This document shows, one piece after another, positions 20,430-31,430 of a stretch of 64,000 bases of DNA (its first letter is position 1; each line of letters starts with the position of its first letter). Both the position numbers and the translations under genes were made by a program. The notes beneath the pieces were generated by a model. It made no database searches. It was not told where the DNA came from and was given only the letters and a program-made list of their open reading frames with translations. The stretch comes from Prorocentrum cordatum (lineage: Eukaryota > Sar > Dinophyceae > Prorocentrales > Prorocentraceae), in NCBI GenBank assembly GCA_963575745.1, contig CAUYUJ010004692.1, positions 375,448-439,447 on the forward strand, given 5' to 3'.

Positions 20430-20665
20430 ACTTAGAGATGGTTTTGAGGGCCTTTTTCGACACCCCTCACGAGGATCGTGGCCTCCGAGGGGGGTGCACT
20501 CAACTACCCCGCCCCAAGAGGCCCCCAAGAGCCCTCCAAGCCCCAAGACGCCGCCAAGGAGCCCCAAGAGACCCCCAAAAGGCCCCCAAGAGGCCCCTAG
20601 GAGGCCCCAAAGAGGCCCCCAAGAGGCTTCAAAGAGGCCCCTATAGAGCGCTCGAGGGCCGGCGG
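20430..20665. repeat. degenerate GGCCCCCAAGA repeats
   Basis: Runs of CCCCAAGAGGCCCCC-type words, like the body of family A elements but without the AT-richer core. Confidence 0.55.
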
Positions 20666-20871
20666 AATGAGCGAAGCGATTAAATAAACATACAAGTTTT
20701 GCGGGATCTCAGGCGGCGGGGGGGCAGGGAGAAGGGGTCAGAGCAGGAGGAGGGTTTTTTCTTCGGGCGAGGATTTGTGTTTTTTTTTTTTCGGTAGGAG
20801 ACACAGATGTCCGTCACAATTGTCCTGGATGATACTCCACGAAGCCTGTGAAACGATCCCAAACAAAACAA

Positions 20872-20900
20872 CACATTACCCTGGCGACGTACCCAACCCC
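20872..20900 (+). repeat. 5' module of satellite element 2
   Basis: See the entry at 17093-17122; spacing to the array is the same to within a few bases. Confidence 0.55.
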
Positions 20901-21084
20901 TGCGCAAAAGCGGGGCGCAAATAGTTTAGGATACTTTATAAGGGGGCGATGACGGAGCGAGGGTTACATATGTCTGCAGACGGAATTCGGGAGACTCGCA
21001 GGACACTGGCTACAGGAAAAGGGCTTGATAAAGCTGATGAGTTACAATTCCTGAGCACTCCTAGCCACTTCGAAAACGGGGATC

Positions 21085-22350
21085 ACAGCAGGCCTCGAAA
21101 GTGGCGACAGTTTCACAGATCGCAGCCCCGCAGGGATGGCGAGGTCTCATTTGGGTCCGCGCGTGGCGTCACTGTGCTGGGCCCCCCAGCAGGCCTCGAA
21201 AGTGGCGACAGTTTCACAGATCGCAGCCCCCCAGGGATGGCGAGGTCTCATTTGAATCTGCCCGTGGCGTCACTGCGCTGGGCCCCCCAGCAGGCCTCGA
21301 AAGTGGCGACAGTTTCACAGATCGCAGCCCCCAAGGGATGGCGAGGTCTCGTTTGAATCTGCCCGTGGCGTCACTGTGCTGGGCCCCCCAGCAGGCCTCG
21401 AAAGTGGCGACAGTTTCACAGATCGCAGCCCCCCAGGGATGGCGAGGTCTCATTTGAATCCCCGTGGCGTCACTGTGCTGGGCCCCCCAGCAGGCCTCGA
21501 AAGTGGCGACAGTTTCACAGATCGCAGCCCCCCAGGGATGGCGAGGTCTAATTTGAATCTGCCCGTGGCGTCACTGTGCTGGGCCCCCCAGCAGGCCTCG
21601 AAAGTGGCGACAGTTTCACAGATCGCAGCCCCCCAGGGATGGCGAGGTCTAATTTGAATCCCCGTGGCGTCACTGTGCTGGGCCCCCCAGCAGGCCTCGA
21701 AAGTGGCGACAGTTTCACAGATCGCAGCCCCCCCAGAGATGGCGAGGTCTAATTTGAATCCGCGCGTGGCCCTCACTGTGCTGGGCCCCCCAGCAGGCCT
21801 CGAAAATGGCGACAGTTTCACAGATCGCAGCCCCCCAGGGATGGCGAGGTCTATTTGAATCTGCCCGTGGCGTCACTGTGCTGGGCCCCCCAGCAGGCCT
21901 CGAAAGTGGCGACAGTTTCACAGATCGCACCCCCCCAGGGATGGCGAGGTCTCATTTGAATCTGCCCGTGGCCCTCACTGTGCTGGGCCCCCCAGCAGGC
22001 CTCGAAAATGGCGACAGTTTCACAGATCGCAGCCCCCCCAGGGATGGCGAGGTCTAATTTGAATCTGCGCGTGGCCCTCACTGTGCTGGGCCCCCCAGCA
22101 GGCCTCGAAAATGGCGACAGTTTCACAGATCGCAGCCCCCCCAGGGATGGCGAGGTCTAATTTGAATCTGCGCGGGGCCCTCACTTTGCTGGGCCCCCCA
22201 GCAGGCCTCGAAAATGGCGACAGCTTCACAGATCGCAGCCTCCCCAGGGATGGCGAGGTCTAATTTGAATCTGCGCGGGGCCCGCACTTTGCTGGGCCCC
22301 CCAGCAGGCCTCGAAAATTGCGACAGTTTCACAGATCGCAGCCCCCCGCA
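21085..22350 (+). repeat. satellite array 2, ~13 units of ~101-103 bp
   Basis: Same family as array 1 but a different sub-type: units carry TTTGAATCTGCCCGTGGCGTC, ACTGTGCTGGGCCCCCCAGC and AGGCCTCGAAAGTGGCGACAG. The units are more alike within the array than to array 1, so the two arrays were amplified separately. Confidence 0.9.
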
Positions 22351-22413
22351 GGCAAGACAGGAAGAGGCAGGGAGGGAGGGAGGAGGAGGAAGGAAGGAGT
22401 GGAGACCACACTG

Positions 22414-22453
22414 CTCTATTCAAAACGAATACCCAACCAAGGAGGGTTGGGAA
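22414..22453 (+). repeat. 3' module after satellite array 2
   Basis: CTCTATTCAAAACGAATACC then CAACCAAGGAGGGTTGGG, preceded by a ~50-bp GGAGG-rich tract. Confidence 0.7.
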
Positions 22454-22659
22454 AAAATCAAACCAAAAAGCCATGCGAGACTGCCCAAACCACCAAAGCG
22501 CATAAGTTTTCGAGCTGCCAGGCGGTGGAGGGCCCAGCCTGCCGGGAGAGCCCGGCAAGAGTCTGGCCCGCCCTGCCGCGGCTGTGCCAACCTGGGGCCG
22601 TGGTCCGACACCCGCCCGCGGCCTACTCCGATATACATACACATATGTGTGTACATGTA

Positions 22660-22686
22660 CACACATCTACTCATATTCATATATCT

Positions 22687-22725
<39 letters not shown>

Positions 22726-22760
22726 CATAGATGCGTGTGTAGATATATGTATATGTATTC
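22660..22760. repeat. (TA)n microsatellite
   Basis: ATATATAT tract with CATATATG-type variants at its edges. Confidence 0.85.
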
Positions 22761-22849
22761 GCCTTTCCATACGTTTGCAACCTAGGCGGGCTTAAAATCA
22801 GCCCCCCCCCAACCGGGACTCGCGGGATTCATTGCTCTGGGCCCCCCGG

Positions 22850-23640
22850 GATGTTCTCGGAAAAGGTCCACCAGCCGCTCCATGCCTCCAGAGGCGCCTT
22901 GCTGGGCCTTGCCAACAGATCGAGAAAGCCCCAAGACGGCGCAAGAACGCTCCAAGACTGGCCCTGATGGGTCCGAGCGGCGCCCCGACAGCACTTCCAA
23001 AGTGCCTTCGGCGCGCGCGAGCGTGCACTTTACATTCTGTTCGGCGCCGCCTTTGCGCGGCACCAGCGTTAAACCGAAGATTTTTGTGGCGGCCAGCCGT
23101 GTTGCCAGAGTGTCCCGCTGCAGGGGTCGTTCGACCGCTCGCGTCAGGGAGCCGGGGCCTCCAGGATGGCCCGAAGAGACCAACATCATTGATTTTCCTT
23201 GGGTTTTTGAAGGATGTTGGCATTTGCTTCTTTTCGGCCTTCCGACGGCCCGAGACGGCCCAAGAGCCCCGACAGATCGCCCAAGAGACTTCCAGCATGG
23301 CTCCATAACGGCCCAAGAGGCCCCCAAGACGGCCCCCCAGACGGCCCAAGAGGCCTCCAAGACGCTTCAAATGGCCTCCAAAACGGCCCAGAAGCACCCC
23401 AAGAGGGTTTCAAATCAGCCCAAAGAGGCCCCCAAGACGGGTTCCGACGGGCCAGGAATGTCCTGAAACGGGCCAAAGAGGCCCCTGAGAAACCCCCAAA
23501 AGCTCCCATGAGGCCCAAGGAGGCCCCCAAGATGCCTCCAAGAGGCTCCCAGGAAGCCCCCAGGAGGCCACAAGAATGCCCCCAGAGGCTCCCATGATTC
23601 CTCGTCTTCGTCGTCGTCGTCCTCCTCCTCCTCAATGGCA
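22850..23640. repeat. degenerate GGCCCAAGA repeat region with AT-richer core
   Basis: CCCAAGAGGCCCCCAAGACGG words on both sides of a core at about 23175-23250 (CATCATTGATTTTCCTTGGG, TTTTTGAAGG). Probably a further, more decayed relative of family A. It includes a 170-bp repeat at 22985-23170 that recurs twice at 58.6-58.9 kb. Confidence 0.5.
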
Positions 23641-23699
23641 CAATAAAAAATGCTACTCTCCTCTCTCCCCTGGTGAAGTCCGGGAAATGGCCGGCCCCC

Positions 23700-24160
23700 T
23701 GTCCCAGTTGGGCCGCGCGGTGTCCCGGGTGTCCCGGGTGTCAGTAGGAGCGACATGCCGTTTCCCGTCCGCCGGTGGCCGGGAGGTGTCCCAATTGGGC
23801 CGGGCGGTGTCCCGGGTGTCCTGGGTGTCCCGGGCGTCCCGGCGCTAACGCATGTCGCTCATTTCATAATTCATTTGTTTCGGCGCCTGCGGCGGGCTTT
23901 CTTATCCAATCCAGCTTATCTTATCCAATACATCTTGTCCAATCCTATCCATCTTATCTTATCAAACCCACATTGTCCCATCTTGTCGTATCCCACCCAA
24001 TCCAATCCACCCAACCTAATCCATCAATTCATTTGTTTCTGCGCCTGCGGCGGGCCGATCCAATCCATCTTATCTTATACAATCCATTTCTTCCAATCCA
24101 ACCCATCTTATCTTATCTATCTTATCCCATCCAATCCAATCCACCGCCATCGCTGCTGTC
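23700..24160. repeat. minisatellites GTGTCCCGGGTGTC and TCTTATCCAATCCA
   Basis: GTGTCCCGGGTGTCCCGGG words at about 23719-23840, then TCTTATCCAATCCATCTTAT words to 24150. The word TTCGGCGCCTGCGGCGGGCT interrupts at about 23880 and, with one change, at 24030. Confidence 0.6.
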
Positions 24161-24219
24161 ACCACCGCCGCATCCATCACCCATCGTCACTGCCATCATT
24201 GTGGTGGAGGGGGAGACTG

Positions 24220-24223
24220 ATAC

Positions 24224-24254
<31 letters not shown>

Positions 24255-24610
24255 GACAGATATTACCTAGTATGCAATGGTTGCCTCGCGGTTGTCTTGT
24301 GATTGTCCTGATGGTTGTCTGGTGGTTGTGCCGATGGTTGTCCTGTGGTTGTCCCACAACCAATCGTTTTTCGGCGCCTGCGGCGGGCTTTCTCATTTTG
24401 CTTTTGAGGTCGATAGTGAGATCGACAGTGAGGTTCACCGATAGGTCGGTCGACGGATAGGTAGATAGTGGAATCTCATCGTCATCGCGATCATCATTGT
24501 GGTGGAGGGAGACTCTGATAGAGAGGGAGAGAGAGAGAGACAGAGAGAGAGGGCGAGAGAGAGAGAGAGAGACAGAGAGAGAGAGAGAGACAGAGAGAAA
24601 GAGAGATATG
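24220..24610. repeat. (GA)n tracts and TGGTTGTCCTG repeats
   Basis: GAGAGAGA at 24222-24258 and 24517-24606; between them a diverged TGATTGTCCTGATGGTTGTC minisatellite and one TTCGGCGCCTGCGGCGGGCT word. Confidence 0.7.
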
Positions 24611-24837
24611 AGATCAAGGTGACAGGCTGGAGGTCAGTCAAAGTGGGCATTTGATCTCAATCCCCCACCCCCAACCTCCTTATCGCCCGCAGAGCGGTCG
24701 TATAGGTATGCCTATGTAGATGCATGTGTATATGTATATGTATATGTTTATGCGTATGTATATTTATATATATATATATGTATATATATACACATCTACA
24801 TGTGTTTCCCTCAGAGCCTGGGAGTCGCAAAATATAT

Positions 24838-25711
24838 TCGCCGATCCGGCGTGTGAGTTTAAGCAAGCTGCAACCTGAGCTTCAGCTCTGCTGGGGGGGG
24901 GGGGCCGGGGGGCTCTGCCGGGGTAGGGGGGGAGGGGGGGGGGGTCATCGGGTCCACGCTTTCTTTTCCCCCCCCCCCCCGGGAATCCCAAACCGCCCCA
25001 AGACAACCCAAAGGGGGCCCAGGAGGCCACCGAGACGGTCCAGGAGGAGCCAGAAACGGCCCAAGAGCGCTCCTGGACGCCCAAGATGGGCTGAAGACGG
25101 CCCAAGAGGCCTCCAAGACGCCTCAAGGAGATCCCAGAAGGACCTCCAAGAGGACCCCAAGAGGGTACAATAATAAATGTGCGAATAGGTTTTGAAGCAT
25201 TTTAGCATTATCGCCTTTTCCGTCTTAGAAGCGCCGAAGACGGTCCAAGAGGCCCCCAAGATCGCCCCAAGACAGCGCAAGAGGCCCCCAAGAGGAGCCA
25301 AGACGGTCCAAGAGGGCCCCAATATAGCCCTGGAGGACCCCCAAGACGACCCCGAGAGGCCCCCAAAATGGCCTCAAGAGGGTGAACCCAAACGGACCCT
25401 TCTAGTCTTCCACCCCAAGATGACCCCAAGAGCCCCCAAGATGCCCCCGAGGCGCCCCCCGAGGGGCCCCCAGAGGCCCCCAAGAGGTCGCCAAGAGGCC
25501 CCCAGGAGGACCCCGAGAGGCCCCCAAGAGGCCCCGAAGGCCCCCAAGAAGATCCAAGAACCAAGAGGCCCCAAGAGGCGCTCACTCGCGTGCTGCCAGG
25601 CCAGAGGTGCACGGCCTGAATTGGTATTGCTCGGAAGCGAAACCGATGAACGAAGAACCTTCCACCCGTCGCCGTCGCCAGTCGTCGGTCGTCGGCAGCC
25701 GTTCGCCGTCA

Positions 25712-25757
<46 letters not shown>

Positions 25758-25908
25758 GTTCGTCGTCATTAACTCCTTCGTCGGTTGTCGTCGTAATTAT
25801 CCCGCTCGTCGACCGTTGGTCGTCCGTTGTCGTCGTCACCGTCCATTTCAAAAACAATTGCATCAGGAGCGCCCCGGATCGGCGGCACTGGCCGGAGGCC
25901 ACTACAAT
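24838..25908. mobile_element. TIR element, family F, copy 1
   Basis: Left end CGCCGATCCGGCGTGTGAG, right end CCCCGGATCGGCGGCACTG then GCCGGAGGCCACTACAATAT. The flanks carry a ~28-nt direct repeat, TCCCTCAGAGCCTGGGAGTC at 24808 and TCCCTCAAAGCCTGGGAGTC at 25927. Inside are GAGCTTCAGCTCTGC near the left end, degenerate CCCCAAGAGG repeats and a (GTC)n tract at 25715-25760. Copy 2 is at 52991-53739. Confidence 0.5.
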
Positions 25909-25982
25909 ATACATCTATGCGTTTTTCCCTCAAAGCCTGGGAGTCGCAAAACACAGACTGTACACGCGGATGGTGGCTCCTG

Positions 25983-26429
25983 CTAGGCAGAAGCTCGGCC
26001 AACTACATTGCCAAAGCGGTTGCGGGCAGCGCCTTTGGCTATGACGTGGGATCGGCCGCTGCGTTGAGCGGCTCGGCCAAGCTCCCTCGCCACCGTGGCT
26101 GGCGGAAGGCGCCAGCAGTGCCGGAGGACCCAATCCCTGCATCGAGGGCGGCGCTGGTCTGACAGGTGTGCAAAACAGCGGACAGGCTGGACAAAGTCGG
26201 TCTGGCAGCAGGGACAGACGGCGGACGGGACGAACTCGCGGATTATATTCCGCTTGAGGAGTTTGACCCTCGCATGAGATTCAAGAGCACGTGAAGACAC
26301 AAAAGCGCACTCACAATCTGGACAGACAAACGGGCGCACAGCGCCACAACTAGATGCATCCTTCTGGCGATCCCCCGTTTCAGTCCAGAGAACAGCACCA
26401 CCGACAGGCAAATCAAGGACCTGCTGCAA
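25983..26429 (-). pseudogene. LINE-type reverse transcriptase C-terminal zinc-finger fragment
   Basis: The minus-strand frame has two Cys/His clusters: VCPDCECAFVSSRALESHAR and, 25 residues on, CPCCQTDFVQPVRCFAHLSD followed by RRPRCRDW. C-x2-C fingers ending in 'H..D.RR.RC' are typical of the C-terminal tail of dinoflagellate LINE ORF2 proteins as I know them. No RT motif (YxDD) is visible nearby, so this is a 3' fragment. It lies directly next to the right end of the TIR element at 24838-25908. Confidence 0.5.
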
Positions 26430-26699
26430 CAGCCCACCCTCGACTGCCTCCTCGCGCGCGCCCGGCTTGCTTTAGCTGCGCGGGTGTGCCGCGATCGTCC
26501 GGCTGAGCTTTTAGCGCTCCTTCATCTTCGTGTCGGAGGCGATTCCGGCCGCTTGCCATGGGTCACCCAGCCGGCCAGTGATGTCGATGTACTTTTGAAC
26601 GTCTTTGCGATTAGCCAGTGGCCTTCCCTATTCGCGGCCCCGCAGTTCTGGCACGACAAAATGTCGCAGCCCAGTGAGTGGAGCAAAATGCTGGACGCA

Positions 26700-26796
26700 C
26701 TTTTCTTTAAATATGTATACATATATATATATATATGTATATATATACACATATATGTATACATAAATAAACATATATATATATATGTATACATGA

Positions 26797-26848
<52 letters not shown>

Positions 26849-26850
26849 CC
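26700..26850. repeat. (TA)n and (TG)n microsatellite
   Basis: TATATACATATATATG tract followed by TGTGTGTGTG to 26847. Confidence 0.95.
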
Positions 26851-26924
26851 GCCACCGTGCCGCTGCGCACGGAGCTGGCGTGTCCTCACCCAGGTACTCT
26901 ACTTGACTCCATCAAACATTCCTG

Positions 26925-27640
26925 GGCCGCAGATGCCGAAATCACCTGACATTTTCCGCGTGCCCTCAAGGCTTCCTCGCGGCTTGCCGCATGACTTTTG
27001 CAACCCAAGACGACCCCAATACAAGCCACGAGGGGCCCAGTACGGCTTCAAAACGGCCCAAGAGGGCTCCAAAAGGCTGATGCGCCCTGAGATATGCCCA
27101 CGACGCTCAACATTATCCCAATACTTCCCCAGAGGCCTCCAACACGGCCCCAGAGGCCTCCAAGAGGCCCCCCAAGAGGACCCCAAGAGGCCAAACCCAA
27201 GTATTTCCATTCGGTCTTTGGAGTATTGGGGAGTTCTCGCCTTTTCTGCTTTCCCACGCTCCAAGACGGCCCAAGAGGCCCCCCGAACCACTCCAAGAGG
27301 GCCCAAGAGGCCTCCCAGAGGGCCCCAAGGCGGCCTAAGAACGCCGCGCCCAAGATGGCCCAATAAAGCCCAAAACGGACCCAAACACAACCCACAAGAA
27401 GGAACACGAACCGAACATCCGAGCCTTCTGCCCATAGAGGCCCCCTGGAGGCCCCAACACGCGTCTAAGAGGCCCCCAACAGGCCCCCAGGAGGCCCCAA
27501 GAGGCCCCCAAGATACCCAACAAATCCCCAACATGCCCCGAAAAGACCGAAGAGGCCTCGCAACTGCTTCCAAGAGGCCCCCGATAAGCCTCCCACGAGA
27601 TCCCAACGAACATCCAATAGGCATCACACCCACAACCCAG
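26925..27640. repeat. degenerate GGCCCAAGA repeat region with AT-richer core
   Basis: Body of CCCCAAGAGGCC words; core at about 27195-27275 (TCTCGCCTTTTCTGCTTTCC) matches the core of family A (CTCGCCTTTTCGCTTCC in copy 3). Confidence 0.5.
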
Positions 27641-27753
27641 GCACGGTTGCGCGATGGGCCGGACGTCATCATGCATGCACATACATAAGAACGTATGTGC
27701 ATATAACAGATGTACATGTACATGTGTATACACACATGTATGGATGTATACGC

Positions 27754-27759
<6 letters not shown>

Positions 27760-27809
<50 letters not shown>

Positions 27810-27810
27810 A
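27760..27810. repeat. (TA)n microsatellite at palindrome edge
   Basis: TATATATA of about 48 bp on the outer side of the left arm; a shorter (TA)n lies outside the right arm at 29516-29531. Confidence 0.9.
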
Positions 27811-27821
27811 CGTGTATCTGG

Positions 27822-29495
27822 ACAACCCCCCAGCATCCATTATGCGCCGTCTCCTTTCCGCGAGGCTGGAGTCGTGCCGCTCCCCTCCTGTATCCCTTTC
27901 CGCTCCGCGCCTCTTCTTCTTCGCTGAAGCCTTCGCCGCATCCGCCAGCGGCGCATTCTCGACAAGCGCCAACGTGACAGATGCAAGCGTCTGCTTCCTC
28001 TACATAGAGGGGGAACAAGCGTGTGAGCCATCCTGTAAACGAGAAATCAGCAAACTCTGCGATTTCACCTGGATTCCAGGGATTTCTGTCATGCTAATCA
28101 ATGAAACCATTTTGATTTCACTAGGGTTCCTGGGATTCCTGCGATTTCAAGCCCTGGAGCAAAACCAACCTTGAGAGCAAAACCAACCTTGGGATCCCCA
28201 GGAAGTCCTGGGCTCACAACATCCCAGTGAAATCACACGGTTCGAGACGTCGGTGATGCGCAAACTTTGCGATTTCACTTGGGTTCCTTGGATTTCTGGG
28301 ATGCTAATCAACGACGCCCTGAGATTTCACTGGGACTTCTTGGATTTCAAGCCCTGGGGCAAAACCAACCTTGGGATCACCAGGAGGTCCGGGGCTGAGA
28401 AGCCCAAGAATCCAAATGACATCGCAAAGCTCGTGACGTCGGTGATGCGCAGACCCTGCGATTTCATTTGGATTCCTGTGATTCATGGGATGCCAATCGA
28501 CGAAACCCTATGGTTTCACGGGGACGCCTGGGATGTTCAACTCTGACCTTCTGTGACCCAGGGGCTCGCTCTTTGTTTTCGCTGCAGGGTATGAAATTGT
28601 AGGAATCCTAAGAATCCCCCTGCAATCACATGGTTTCGCTGATTTACATCCAAGAAACCCCAGGAATCCACATGAAATCGCAAGGCTTGCGCATCACCGA
28701 CGTTGCGAACCTTGCGATTCCACGGGGATCCCTGGGATTCTGCGCCCTGGACCACCTGGGGGTCCCAAGGTTGGTTTTGCCCCGACGCTTGCAATCCCAG
28801 GAACCCCCGGAACGCCAACGAAATCGCCAGTTCGTCGATTTGCAACCCAGGAATCTCAGGAAATCCAAATGAAATCACACGGCTTGCGCATCGCTGACGT
28901 CGCGGGCCCTGTAATTTCACTTGGATTCCTGGGATTCTGAGCCCTGGACCTCCTGGGGATCCCAAGGTTGGCTTTGCTCCAGGCTATGAGATCCCGGGAA
29001 TCCCATTGAGATCGCAAGGTTTCGTTGATTTGCATCCCACAACCCCCGGGAATGCCAATGAAATCAGAAGGTTTGCGCATCACCGACGTCGCGAACCCTG
29101 CGATTTCAATTGGGCTTCTGGGATTATGCGCCCAGGACCTCCTGGGGATCCAAGGTTGGTTTTGCTCTAGGTGCAATTCCAGGATTCCCATTAAAATCGC
29201 AAGGTTTCGTCGATTAGCATCCCGGGAATCCCAGGAATCCCAATGAAATCGCAGGGTTTGCTGAATTCTCGTCTACAGGATGGCTCACACGCTTGTTCCC
29301 CCTCTATGTAGAGGAAGCAGACGTTTGCGTCTGTCACGCTGGCGCTTGTGGGAAATATGCCGCTAGCGGATGCGGGGAAGGCTTCAGCGACAAAGAAGAA
29401 AAAGAGGCGCGGAGAGGGAAGGGATACAGGAGGGGAGCGGCACGATGCAGCCTCGTGGAAAGGAAGAGGGCGAATAATGGGTGCTGGGGGAGAGG
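27822..29495. repeat. 1.67-kb palindrome (foldback element)
   Basis: Left arm 27822-28075 and right arm 29238-29495 are inverted copies, about 88 percent alike by eye (for example CTACATAGAGGGGGAACAAG at 28000 and its complement at 29290). The ~1.16-kb middle is itself made of ~195-bp units (TGCGATTTCACTTGGATTCC, CAAAACCAACCTTGGGATCC) that run forward to about 28540 and inverted from about 28590. The whole thing could fold on itself. Confidence 0.8.
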
Positions 29496-29559
29496 GCTGC
29501 GCATACGTGTGTGTCTATATATATATATATAAAAGCATGTACATGTGCGTATATATACA

Positions 29560-30270
29560 TTTATATATAGATATATGTAAATGTATATGTATATGTACAC
29601 GCATGTATGCAATCATGCAGTTATATCTGTATTATGCATGCATGCATGTATTCATGTATGCATACACGTAGATGCAAACTATATCAACTTACACATACCT
29701 ACCTACATCTACATATATGTGTATATACACGTATAATATACTTATGTATATATATGATCTGGGTAATGGCTTTGTGAATCGATTGGGCTTCCTGGGTGAA
29801 CCCTGCAGCCCGAAAGCGTGCACATCAGCATTAACATCAAACGCTGTTCAAATCATGACGACATATCGCACTGAATATACTGCCCCCGAACACTGGGCCC
29901 CTACCACAAAACACGTTATGGAGCATACAGTTGCCGAGAGATTGCAGCGAAGCAATGCCCCCCTCAAATCCCAACTGGGAAGTTGTCGGGGTGAATTGCT
30001 TTCTCAGCTTTGGCCGCGCATCCCACTCTACAGAACGCCAGATCGCGAGATCCCCTTGTACTGATGCTCCAGACCTGTCGTACAACACACTCGACTCAAG
30101 CCAACAGCACTGAATCATCCGAACCTGATTGGAAGCAAGCCAAGTCTCCAGTCGGTCGATTACGCATGGCGCATATGCTTCTCCATGCGCCGAGCATGCC
30201 GAATTGGTGGCTTAAATGCCACACCGTTGGGTCCAGAGCGGCGCTGTGCGTTCCATGACATCCGAAGTTG
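29560..30270. other. TA-rich tract then spacer, no gene seen
   Basis: CATGTATGCATGCATG and TATATATG words to about 29760, then ordinary sequence without a convincing exon or repeat. Confidence 0.3.
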
Positions 30271-30479
30271 CGAAACATGCACCATCGCGACACAACTTAC
30301 GACCACAACACCAGACACAGTCCTCTGCGGCATCTTTCGGCGCCCGACCGATCTGTGAGGGTACTGGGACCTGACACAGGGCGAAATCGCCCTTCCTCCT
30401 CCGCCTCCTCCTCCTCCTCCTCCTCACACCCACGAGGCAGAAACCGTCGAGCACGGTTGCTGTCGAGCTGCGGCGGCTG

Positions 30480-30604
30480 AGCCCTGCCCGCATCACTGGT
30501 CCACGACGCCCAGGGTGGGATGCGAAATTAGCAGCGCATGGATCTGACGGTTCCTGCCTTCCCAGTCTGTCCCGTGGCAGGCAGCGTTTCGATCCGCCCC
30601 CCTT
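30480..30604 (-). CDS. candidate exon downstream of introner-like copy 2
   Basis: Taking the intron 30605-30720 out in phase 2, the minus strand reads RGADRNAACHGTDWEGRNRQ then IHALLISHPTLGVVDQ and stops. Another frame through the same DNA is also open (KGGGSKRCLPRDRLGRQEPS...), which would fit a donor at TTC|GTGAGTGC instead. I cannot choose between them. Confidence 0.35.
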
Positions 30605-30720
30605 CTGGCCATCGCTCGGACGTCCATTCCCTGTGTTTTTTTTCGGTTTCGTGTGTGTTTTTTCTCGCCAGATGATCAAGGATGCTCCTCGATGGTCCTC
30701 GCCGAAGGAAGAACGCGCAC
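30605..30720 (-). mobile_element. introner-like TIR element, copy 2 (116 nt)
   Basis: Minus strand GTGCGCGTTC ... GCGATGGCCAG, with GCTCGGACGT just at the donor side and ACGTCCGAGC at the acceptor side. Homologous to 5410-5528 along its whole length (shared GATGCTCCTC and GTCCTCGCCGAAGGAA on the plus strand). Confidence 0.5.
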
Positions 30721-30915
30721 GTCCGAGCGATGTCAAGCCTTGGCGCTTCCAGCACAGCATCAGCACTCACGAAGCAGAGCAGGCAACCAAACGCCATCGG
30801 GCGAGGGTCCTGCTCGAGAGCACGCTCGGCTTCCTGCGCCTCCTTCTCGGCAGCCTTGAGCTCATCGTCCTGCGGCCAAGATGCCGTGCAAACACGTGCT
30901 AGCTGGAACTGCAAA
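30721..30915 (-). CDS. candidate exon, charged helix
   Basis: After CTTTCGCTTTGCAG the minus strand reads FQLARVCTASWPQDDELKAA then EKEAQEAERALEQDPRPMAF, GCLLCFVSADAVLEAPRLDI. A strong donor consensus, TTC|GTGAGTGC, lies inside at GCLLCF, so the exon may end there. Function unknown. Same strand and spacing as the exons at 31225 and 32519. Confidence 0.45.
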
Positions 30916-31069
30916 GCGAAAGACGAGCATCGGGGACACGACGAATCCGCATCGTCATGCATGTGTTCGTTTATGTGCGCGCACTCGCGCGCCCACGTGA
31001 GCATGACATGGGCGCGAACCCACACATTTGACGCTTCTTTTTCTTCCTGTCCCTACGGGGACCCATGGC

Positions 31070-31220
31070 CTCGGGGATCCGAGGAGAGAGGAAGGAAGGA
31101 GAAGGATCGAGGAGAGGGGAGGAGGAGGGAGGACGAAGGAGGAGAAGGGAGGGAGAGGAGGAGGAGATGGGAGGAGGAGGGGGAGGAGATGGGAGGAGGA
31201 GGAGGAGGAGGAGGATGAGG
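31070..31220. repeat. (GGA)n purine tract
   Basis: GAGGAGGAGATGGGAGGAGG words; pyrimidine tract on the coding strand between two candidate exons. Confidence 0.75.
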
Positions 31221-31224
31221 ATCC

Positions 31225-31430
31225 CTTGCAGCGGACGGGCTCGCCATTCCCGGATGATTGTTGATGGCCTCGGGGTCCGAAGCGAGCCTCCGGGCGCCGA
31301 GCATCAAGTGAAGGCCTGCGCACTGCTGTTGTTCCGCGACGTTGGATGTCCAGGACTTTTTGCGTGTTTGCTCGTCGCGGCGCGGCAGAAGCAATCCGCC
31401 CGCGCGCGCTAGCAGTGGGGGCGGAACGTA
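31225..31430 (-). CDS. candidate exon
   Basis: Minus-strand frame: PPLLARAGGLLLPRRDEQTR, KKSWTSNVAEQQQCAGLHLM, LGARRLASDPEAINNHPGMA. The residue mix is protein-like. Boundaries unresolved; likely the same gene as 30721-30915 and 32519-32698. Confidence 0.4.

Noticed and set aside
17310-22350. CRISPR-like appearance of regular repeats
   Set aside because: The whole ~101-bp unit is conserved with no variable spacers, so this is a tandem satellite; the organism is eukaryotic.
22782-25986. Pro/Arg/Gln-rich frames of 100-260 codons (PKRPPRGPQEAP type)
   Set aside because: They arise from the GGCCCCCAAGA repeat; the same words appear in every region with that repeat and in several frames.
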